Below are positions 19,081 to 26,723 of a stretch of DNA of 30,497 nt, in pieces. Position numbers and translations under genes: made by a program. This DNA is from Mastigamoeba balamuthi (taxonomy: Eukaryota > Evosea > Mastigamoebida > Mastigamoebidae). Below the pieces are notes generated by a model. That model did no database searches. It was not told where the DNA came from and saw nothing but the letters and a program-made list of their open reading frames with translations. Where the stretch lies: contig CACRSC010000081.1 of the NCBI GenBank assembly GCA_902651635.1, forward strand, positions 98,135 to 128,631, given 5' to 3'. Numbering within the stretch: position 1 is the stretch's first letter; each line of letters starts with the position of its first letter.

Positions 19081-19887
19081 AAAAATGTGGGGTTAGGTAG
19101 GTACGCGGTCAGCTGGAGGAGCCTCGAGAGTCGTCACTGGATGCCCTCGGGAAGCGAGTCGAGCGAGTGGCCTCGAAGGGGGTGCCATCGAAGGCCCCGG
19201 ACACCCCGGGGTTGAGGGAAGGGAATGAGTAACGGGAGGGAAGGGAGGGCAGGGAGGAGAATTGCGGGGAAGTGGGAGGGAGGAGTAGCGGATCGCTGCT
19301 GCCGGCCGGTCAACGATCCAAGGAATATCACTGACCGATGTGTTTGTGACATGCGGCCGATGAGATGCGTCCCGCGGAATTATGGGTCCGCGAATCAATT
19401 TTTCCGCGGATAATAATCTTCCTTGGGCGCCTCGCGACACAAGTGATCCGCGCTCTCCGCGGTCTCCTCCGCCCGGAAAACCGACTCTGCGGTTGCCGAC
19501 ATCTCCCCAGGTACATTCAGGCCGACCACTTGTCTCTCGTCCCTCTGTTGCGCTGAGTGTGTTCGGTGCGTGAGAATTAGCTTCTGCCTCAAACCACTGC
19601 TGGCTGTTTGCCCTCTGGCCACTCTGCACGATGTGCCATAGGCCCCTCCCTCGTCCTTCTTGTGAGCTCTGCTGGTGGACTCTGGTGGTACTCTTCTGAT
19701 GTCAGTGCAAGTTCGATTGATTTCCCCCGCGAGTTCTGTGACGACTCCGACAACTTCAGGGCTGGTGGCCACTGTGTCTGTGGCGCTCCATGGCTCTGAG
19801 CTTCCCTGAAGATGGCAATCATGCCCGCACTGTCCACATGATGTGTGTGTGCTCCACGCTCGACTGTCACGTGAATGTCAGCATTAC
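19081..19887 (-). repeat. Dispersed 0.8-kb repeat, copy C (inverted)
   Basis: Reverse-strand copy. On the plus strand it opens with AAAAATGTGGGGTTAGGTAG (the complement of the T-run end), has the G/A-rich tract at 19210-19290 and the 38-nt inverted repeat at 19372-19409, and closes near CGACTGTCACGTGAA at 19887. It forms an inverted pair with copy B around the dolichyl-diphosphatase gene. Confidence 0.9.
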
Positions 19888-19924
19888 CGTCGGCATTGGA
19901 GTTGTCTGCAGGCCCTCAAGCGGA

Positions 19925-20310
19925 ACAGGCTTGTAATGCACACCTACCAAGTGGGGCTAGCAGCCAGGCATGGGTGTTTGTTGCAGAGGCAGACACCGGA
20001 GGTGATCAGAAGCACTGTGCACGTGCTGCAGTGCATCGCCAGCACGTGGGGTCTGAGTGTAACACTGGCGTGCAGAGCGTGCATGTTCGATGACATCGAC
20101 CCTCAAAGGGCACGCACAGTTGGCCATCCAGTGTGATGGCGTCACAGTTGCTGACGTCGAGGATCCCGAGCCTGCATGAGGACTCGCCCAGTGCCAGCAG
20201 ACATGTGTCGGTGACGTTGGTCGACTGCACGACAAGCGAAAGCGCAGCCGAAGATGCAGGGAGGTCCTTGACGCCCTTGCAGAGGCGCAGCAGGGCGTTT
20301 ACCGACAGCT
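19925..20310 (-). pseudogene. Broken LRR gene fragment with tail segment
   Basis: On the minus strand 20060-20240 closely follows the LRR gene at 16300-16460 (STNVTDTCLLALGESSCRL, then GILDVSNCDAITLDGQLCV), and 20240-20310 matches its 15895-15945 part (LLRLCKGVKDL-like). About 350 bp between these two parts is deleted and the frame is lost. 19930-20070 is the tail segment also seen at 12510 and 21970. The order LRR, tail, repeat C repeats that of LRR and repeat B in the opposite orientation. Confidence 0.75.
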
Positions 20311-20559
20311 CTCACGAATCAATACAATACAAATTCGGTTTATTTCATACAATTTGACATTCTAAAAAAGACGTTCCCCTGCATCCGCCAAGCCAATCTC
20401 CGACTCGGTGGCCCCTCATCTCGCCGTGTGGAGCAGAAAGACACGTGCAAACGAGTGGCAACGACGATGGGGTCCATGCACTTGATGTCAGCGACGACGG
20501 CCTTGAAGCCGCCTGGGTTCTTCTTGAGCTCCCGCATTGCAGAGCCCATCGGGGAGATT

Positions 20560-21100
20560 CCTGTAAGCAGCAAGTTCGGCAACCTCGACGCGCGAGAGCA
20601 TGACGACGAGGTGCGCGAGGCCACGTGCTACCTGCTTGAGCAGGAGGTGCCCTCGTTCGCACACTTGCTTGACTAGAGCTTTGCAACGGTCCCGACATTG
20701 AGATGTGCCTCAATCGAGTTTGCGCACTGCCGGGGCATCAACTGCTGCTACTTTGACATCATGCAGTGCTGCATGCACAGCTCTGAGGTCTCGCGCATGC
20801 TGCTGCTCGAGATGGTCGCCCACGTGGTGCACAAGTGGCTCTTCAGCCTCATGCACGTGTGGACCAAGGAGCTGCAGACGCCCGAGGAGAACACATACAA
20901 GTACATCACCATGAACTTCCTCAACTTGAAAATCGGCTGGCAGAACGCGGGCTCAACTGACGAGTTCTGGGGCACAGCACTCAAGAACATGCTGTGCACC
21001 TGCTTCCACAGTGCACTGACGGCCGAGGAGATGAGCCACTGCTACGCCCTGCGGCACACGGTCGACATACACGTGTTTTTCTGCCACGTCGAGGTGAAGG
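20560..21100 (+). pseudogene. CLU/TIF31 domain fragment, copy 2
   Basis: A longer and better-kept relative of the copy at 15230. DDEVREATCYLLEQEVPSFA is followed by a stop. RGINCCYFDIM then matches the CLU hallmark HGINMRYLG, and SRMLLLEMVAHVVHKWLF, TYKYITMNFLNL, STDEFWGTALKN, ALTAEEM and ALRHTVDIHVFFCHVEV match the following CLU helices. A stop and frame change near 20675 and the absence of the rest of the gene mark it as a fragment. At 21095-21130 the sequence TGAAGGCGTTGGGCAAGAGC is the reverse complement of part of 15239-15275, so a small piece is inverted at this end. The minus strand of 20430-20560 also reads protein-like but I do not recognise it. Confidence 0.7.
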
Positions 21101-21144
21101 CGTTGGGCAAGAGCAGCTTCTTGTGTACATCGCAGTGGACACCC

Positions 21145-21945
21145 AAAAAAGTGGGGTTAGGTAGGGTACGCGGTCAGCTGGAGGAGCCTCGAGAGTCGTC
21201 GCTGGATGCCCTCGGGAAGCGAGTCGTGCGAGTTGCCTCGGAGGGGACCTTGAAGGGCCCAGACTCCCAGAGGCTGAGGGAAGGGAGGGCAGGGTGGGGG
21301 GTGTGGGAAGGGGAGGACGAGGTCGAGTAGCGGATCGCTGCCGGCCGGTCAACGATCCAAGGAATATCACTGACCGAAGGGTGCGTGACATGCGGCAGAT
21401 GAGATGCGTCCCGCGGAATTATGGGTCCGCGAATCAATTTTTCCGCGGATAAATATCTTCCATATTGGCGCCTCGCGACACAAGTGATCCGCGCTCTCCG
21501 CGGTCTCCTCCGCCCGGAGCACCGGCTTTCTTCGGTTGCCGACCTCTCCCCAGGCGCCTTCGGGCTGACCGCTTGTCTCTCGTCCCTCTGTGGTGCTGAG
21601 TGTGTGCAGTGCGTGAGAATGGGCTTCCTCCCACAAACTGCCGCAGGCTGTTCGCCCTCAGGCCGCTGCAAGATGTGCCATAGGCCCCTCGTCCTTCTTC
21701 CTATCACCGCCGGTGAGCTCTGGCGGTATTCCTCTGTAGTTTCTATGGGGGAAATCAGCCGAACTTGCACCAAGTATGGAGTTCTGTGACTACCCTGACA
21801 ACGTCAGGGCGGTGGCGACTGTGTCTGTGACACCACGGCTCTGAGCTCCGCTGAAGGGGGCGACCAACCATGCCCGCACTGTCCTCACGATGCGCGGGTC
21901 TCATGCTCGACTGTCACGGGAGCGCCAGCATCGTCGTCTGCGTTG
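21145..21945 (-). repeat. Dispersed 0.8-kb repeat, copy D (inverted)
   Basis: Reverse-strand copy starting AAAAAAGTGGGGTTAGGTAG, with the 38-nt inverted repeat at 21411-21448 and an end near CGACTGTCACGGGAG at about 21930. The pyrimidine tract is shorter than in B and C. It abuts the CLU fragment directly. Confidence 0.9.
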
Positions 21946-21949
21946 ACGT

Positions 21950-22200
21950 CTGCGGAGGTGTCCGCAGCCCTCAAAGAGTGGAGCGCGCAAGCTTGCGTCA
22001 TGCACACGTACCACGTGGGGTGCAGCGCTGCCAACCAGGGGTAGGCGTTTGCTGCGGGGGCAGACCCCGGAGGCGATCAGGAGGGCCGCGCACGTTGTAT
22101 AGCGCATCACCAGCTCGTGGGGCACGAGCATCATACTGGCGTGCTGCGTGCTGCGGAGCGTAGTTCTCGAAGACATCGAGGCCCTCAACATTCCGTGTCT
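21950..22200 (-). repeat. LRR-gene tail segment, copy D
   Basis: On the minus strand it carries the same tail as 12510-12690 and 19930-20070 (reads VPHELVMRYTTCAALLIASG in one frame), preceded by a short LRR-end match (GAGGGCCTCGATGTC). So three of the four 0.8-kb repeats are preceded by this tail and three by at least a trace of LRR sequence. 22201-22344 holds nothing recognisable. Confidence 0.6.
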
Positions 22201-22472
22201 GTGTCAGTGCAGAAGCACGACGATCCTGCTGGCTGTGTGCTCCCACATACTATCCCGTCAGTGATCAGGGGCAATGTCTAGGGAGGGCCTGTATGCGTGA
22301 AGCTGGGCTCCAATAGGTCGTGGTTGCTAACCCCCAAGACTCGGCCATTACAAGAGCACCGCTGCAACATCGTCACACACGCCACCAACGCCAAACTGGA
22401 CACTGACACGCCTTGATGGCCGATCTTCCTCCAAGATCGCAAACAGGCAAAATATCTCCCAGATATCTTGTC

Positions 22473-23826
22473 ATGATCGAGGCAGTGACTCGCGTCCGGG
22501 CGCGCACGGATGCAGATGACGCAGTGGAGCACGCAGACGCGTGGGTCGCGCAGGTGTCAGACACCTCACGCGTACGGGGGCTTGTGGCGGCGCTGAGCGC
22601 CGCCTACCCGGTCCCGGGGCACGTCAAGCGCGTGCGCCCGGGAAACCCACCAACAGTCGTTCTGTGCCTCGCGGCCGAGTGGGACGGGGCCAAGGACACC
22701 ACGCCAGACGGCATACCGCAGGACCTGGCTGACATAGCCACTCGCGTCAGCATCCCCACCGACCCACCGCTCAGTAAGGTAACCGACCGGCTGCTGCCCA
22801 TGGCAGCGCCCAGTGACAGATGTGACCTGGCCAGCAATAACAACGCACTGATGACGAAATTCCGGCAAAACATGCGATTCGTGTATCTGCAGGAACAGGC
22901 GACCAGGTGGACCAACGAGCTCGGCTGGTGGCCCTGCGTCTCCAAGCCGCTCCCCAGACGCGAGGCACCACCCCGCGAGCCCTCCCCCGACGAGGTCGCG
23001 CGCTGGGAGTCGCACATGCGCGACGCCGTCGCCGCAGCGCGCGCAGCACGGGCGTCTGGCTCCCGCCGGCCCGTCGCCTGCGTCGTCGTCGACCCGCGCA
23101 CCGACACGGTCGTCGCCTGCTCGACGGACCACACGGGTGCGTCCTTTCATTTATGGCTCGTTTATGACTCTTATAAACTGACTGAGTTAATTTATGCCTC
23201 ATTTACATTAATTAGTACTCTCATTTTACATTCAAGAGTCATACAGTACTGTCATTTAAGACAAATTACAATGCTGTGAGACAAAACCGACAGTCATTTA
23301 TTGTGCAATAGTGGGCATTATTCTAGGTATGAGAAAGTCATCTATGTCACGTACACTGCACATCTGTGTGTCACTTGGGGGCGGCCCGAGGAGGCTCGGG
23401 ACTGAGTCACTTGCGCCCGTGCAGGCGAGGGAGTGCTGCGGCACGCGTGCATGGAGTGCGTGGCGATCGTGGGGGCGCAGCAGGCGAGGCAGCAGGACCC
23501 ACAGGAGTACCTCTGCACGGGCCTCGACGTCATCGTCACACGCGAGCCCTGTGTCATGTGCGCTGGGGCCTCGCGCCACTCAGTTTCGACAAATCAATTG
23601 ATTTGAGCGCGTGTCTCGCATGCTAAGGTGCGCGATGGGGCTGCTGCACTCGCGAGTGAGGACGGTCGTCTACGGGTGCGCCAACGAGAGCAACGGGGGG
23701 CTGGGCAGCCAGTACATGATCCACGAGCACAAGGGGCTCAACCACCGCTTCGAGGTCTGGCGCGGTGTCCTCCGCGACGAGTGTGCTGCCCTGTATTCTG
23801 ATCCCGCCGATCCACCTGCTCCCTGA
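22473..23826 (+). CDS. ADAT3: tRNA-specific adenosine deaminase subunit ADAT3 (Tad3)
   Basis: Exons 22473-23136, 23425-23557 and 23628-23826 (introns of 288 and 70 nt, GT-AG, phases 1 and 2). The N-terminal domain has the family pattern LVAALSAAYPVPGHVKRVRP. The C-terminal cytidine-deaminase fold shows LRHACMECVA, YLCTGLDVIVTREPCVMC, then AMGLLHSRVRTVVYG, GGLGSQYMIHEHKGLNHRFE and VWRGVL, all typical of ADAT3. Zinc ligands are His of RHAC and the two Cys of PCVMC. The proton-shuttling Glu of HAE is Cys here, as expected for a catalytically inactive Tad3 subunit (Val is usual). It pairs with ADAT2/Tad2 to change A34 to inosine in tRNA anticodons. The start is uncertain: ATG 22473 (MIEAVTRVRAR) is preferred, because the in-frame ATGs at 22413 and 22416 lie in a dispersed repeat. 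No ADAT2 gene is in the window. Confidence 0.88.
23137..23424 (+). other. Long AT-rich intron in ADAT3
   Basis: At 288 nt it is several times longer than most introns here and strongly AT-rich (TTTATGGCTCGTTTATGACTC onwards) inside a very GC-rich gene. GACTCTTATAAACTGACTG and a later AAGAGTCATACAGTACTG look like weak inverted partners, which suggests a decayed small insertion. Not proven. Confidence 0.4.
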
Positions 23827-24419
23827 TGCCACAGAGAATGAGAGCAGCGTGGTGCAAACAGTTTGGCAGTCTGCACTCAGTTATGTACATGTGGGGTAGT
23901 GTGTCATGCTACACTTTTGTGAATTGCTGAATTATGACCACGATCTTCTGCTGCATAGTATGGCCTATGCTGTGCAGACAATCATGCTGGTAGTGGTATA
24001 CTAAACAGTTGGCCATCGCTGCAACTTTGCACATGAAGCGCAAAATCTTTAGCAATGCTATTTCAGTGCTTCTCTAGTGCTTCAATCACTAATTTAGTGC
24101 TAATTTCACTAAAAGGCTATGTCATTAATGGCAATTGTAGTGCTACATGTGACATAAATTCAGCATTACAGACATTTTAAACCTAGCACTACTAGTAATA
24201 CTAACTTAGCAATGCAGTTCCATCACATGCATCACATGTGAAGCTACCCATCACATGTAGCACTATTTCAGTGCATAGTATGAAATCATGCAATAATTCA
24301 TTGCTGAGCTCTCAGTCACAATTTTAAGTCAACCCTTTGTTTTTGCTTTTTCACTGTGATGGTATGGAAGACCAGACCTCCCTGGGAATCTGATGAAGAG
24401 GGTTCTCAGTGAGGTACCA
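23827..24419. other. AT-rich gene-free stretch with AGTGC-word clustering
   Basis: No gene. 24040-24300 has many copies of TAGTGC/GCACTA and CATCACATG words (for example CTAGTGCTTCAATCACTAATTTAGTGC and CATCACATGCATCACATGTG), some in inverted pairs. It looks like a decayed repeat rather than a regulated element. Confidence 0.45.
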
Positions 24420-24960
24420 GGCATCTAGGTTCGTGATGAATGTAATGTCTGACCTCAGCAGGTCGTTTCACATCACCTTCTTCCCCCTGAACGTCTCACC
24501 CATGATGTTAAACCAGGACATGAGCCCAGGTTGTGCTCAATCCAGCTTCTTCAGCACCTGTGAATACGGTTCCACTGGTGTTCGATCCTGGTGTACTTGA
24601 GTGCAGTTCTCCTTTGTCAGAGTCATACAGAGAGGCATGCTTACTGGAGGACAGGAGCTCACTGCTTGGGACACTGACACAGGCATTGTCAGCCAGTAGT
24701 CCTGTCCCTTGCAGTTCTAGTTCCATGTGCGGAGCTGAGCCCTGCCAGATCTTCACATTATGGTGAACCTCCTTGTACAAGCCATGAACGTCCATGGGGA
24801 TGCACTGGTTGTTGACCACTATCTGAATCATCACCGCTTGCCTCTTGTACTTACCATTAACTTGTTCTGCTTGTGGCTGGGCCGTGAGATGTCAATAGCC
24901 TTGACATCCACAGACCCATGGATTGTTCGAGACCAGGGTAAAGAAAGCCTGTTTGCCTCA
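24420..24960 (-). pseudogene. Decayed PIF/Harbinger-type DDE transposase
   Basis: On the minus strand: SVDVKAIDISRPSHKQNK matches the (S/A)(I/V)D.T.I.I..P start of DDE_Tnp_4. After a +1 shift KYKRQAVMIQIVVNNQCIPM leads into DVHGLYKEVHHNVKIWQ, which matches the ...DvhxgxpGSVHDxxIW block. LLADNA then matches lLgD.gY. The second metal Asp of SVHD is Asn here, and stops follow, so the element is dead. No terminal inverted repeats were found. The match is from pattern memory, not from a search. Confidence 0.6.
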
Positions 24961-24989
24961 GAAGTCTGGGGCATTCCAGACACTCTGTC

Positions 24990-26723
24990 ATGTTTCATCT
25001 TTTTCAAGTCGTATTAAATTCATTATTAAATCATTTGATTTTTCAAATGCAACCTAATTGCTAATTTACTCTATTATTAGAATTTTAAAATGTACTGCTA
25101 AAGAAGTGAGCCTTACCTCCATCTCACTGACGTGCTCTGCCAGGTACAGCCAGCATTAAGCCTTCATGAACTGACCGTTGCTTGGGTCAGGAGCCTCCAG
25201 GGATATCTCAGACGCAAGCACCTCCTAGTATATAAATAAAGTACAGCAGCAGGTCCAGCAGGTCCAGCAGGTCATTCAGCTTCTTAAATGGGGGGGTTAG
25301 GACCTCCAGAGCTTTGAAACACCCGTCATTCCTGCTTGTGGTCGGGAATCCAATGAATAAGCACGTCCTTGGCCTGTTCCAGATGCCCCGAGGGTCTTCT
25401 TGAGTTGGCTCACAAGCTCAACCTTCTTCCAGCCCTTTAGCTCCTCGAGACGAGCTGCCTCAGCCTCCTGATTCCTTTCTGTGCTCTGTGGTCTGTTCTG
25501 TTCACATGACGTCTTATTTCCCATATACTCTACTGCAGAGGGCATCGAAACTGACTCGTGGTCACTATCACCTGGCTCAGGGTCCGTCCTTCCTTCTTAG
25601 CTACAGACCCATTCCATAGGTAATCAAGAAGTTTGACGTCCAATTCTTTGTATGGCTCATTCATTCGTGTAACATATTAGTGTGGGCCTACACAGCCCTC
25701 TGTGACCAGAAAAGGGCGTACACCGACAACAATTCCATCTGTGAGTCAATAGAGATGCTTGCTGTGCAGCTGGCCAACGAGCTCCTGCAGGAGAAGCTCC
25801 AAGATAAGTGAGAGACAACAAATTGTGTGTGAAGCAAGCAGGAACAATTTTGGCTGCTGCCAGTTGCACCATCACACTGCTCTCCACTGTCTATCTGTTT
25901 GTTCCCGCATACTGCAGGGGGGTTCTGTGAACAATGCAAGCAAGACCTGTGGGTACTCACGTGTGCACAAAGACATGCCTGTGGGAACCATGGGCCACTC
26001 ACACGTGCAGTTAGCAGAGCACCCTGCAGAGACAATCTCGCGTTCCTCCCCTGGGTCATGGACATGGTTGCCGCACTCTGAATGTGCACAATCCCGTGGA
26101 CTGAGTTTGAATTTGGGCCATAGGAATGGCAGTGCACGCGTGCACATGCTGCCCCACGGAGATGCAGCCCAATTGTTCAGTGAGTCACATCATACTGGGC
26201 ACCCACAGTGAGATATGTGAGCGAGCAACTGTTGATCCTGTTGCCAGGGCATCCAGAGCTCAGACAGCCATCCGTTGTCGTCCCAGATGCAGGACCCCAG
26301 AGAAGAAAAAGACTGTCATGGGTCAGAGTTGCTGACCGCAATAGCAAATTTGGAACTTACGGAACGTTCGAGTGCATGGGCCGAGGGCCAAAGACCATGT
26401 GCCACTGACATTCTGAGTTTGGAGCATTGACTCTGTCATCTGTAGCACGCCTTGCTGAGATCGCACAGAGAAGAGCAGTGAAGTGTTGATGGAATGGCCC
26501 CCGTGAGGCAGTGGTTGCCCTGCAGATTTCTGGTGGCTTGGCGCTGCGTCACCCACTATATCACCTTCTTTCTCTTGACTCGAGCACTGTCTCAGTTTCC
26601 GGTTTATTCAAGCAGTCTTGTTGTCCAGAGTGATAGTGGTAGTGTCCATGGCGCATTTGACAGCATCGTGATTGGTATGGTATCTTCCTTGGATATTTCC
26701 AGTTGTTTCTTACTCCTCAAGTG
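24990..26723. other. Gene-poor stretch with one exon-like piece
   Basis: No gene I can name. 25680-25811 on + follows an ATATTAG acceptor-like site and reads DQKRAYTDNNSICESIEMLA, then AVQLANELLQEKLQDK and a stop. It looks like a terminal exon, but no upstream exon was found. 25253-25273 has GGTCCAGCA repeated. 25297-25545 on - reads EAARLEELKGWKKVELVSQL, of unknown relation. 26208-26720 shows no coding structure; its last part is the upstream region of the next gene. Confidence 0.35.

Noticed and set aside
20340-20624. Minus-strand frame reading GGFKAVVADIKCMDPIVVAT
   Set aside because: Looks protein-like, but it has no start, no splice partners and no family I recognise, and it overlaps the border of the CLU fragment.
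24560-24600. GGTGTTCGATCCTGG, a T-arm-like word suggesting a tRNA gene
   Set aside because: No matching acceptor, D and anticodon stems could be folded around it. No tRNA, rRNA or CRISPR was seen anywhere in the window.
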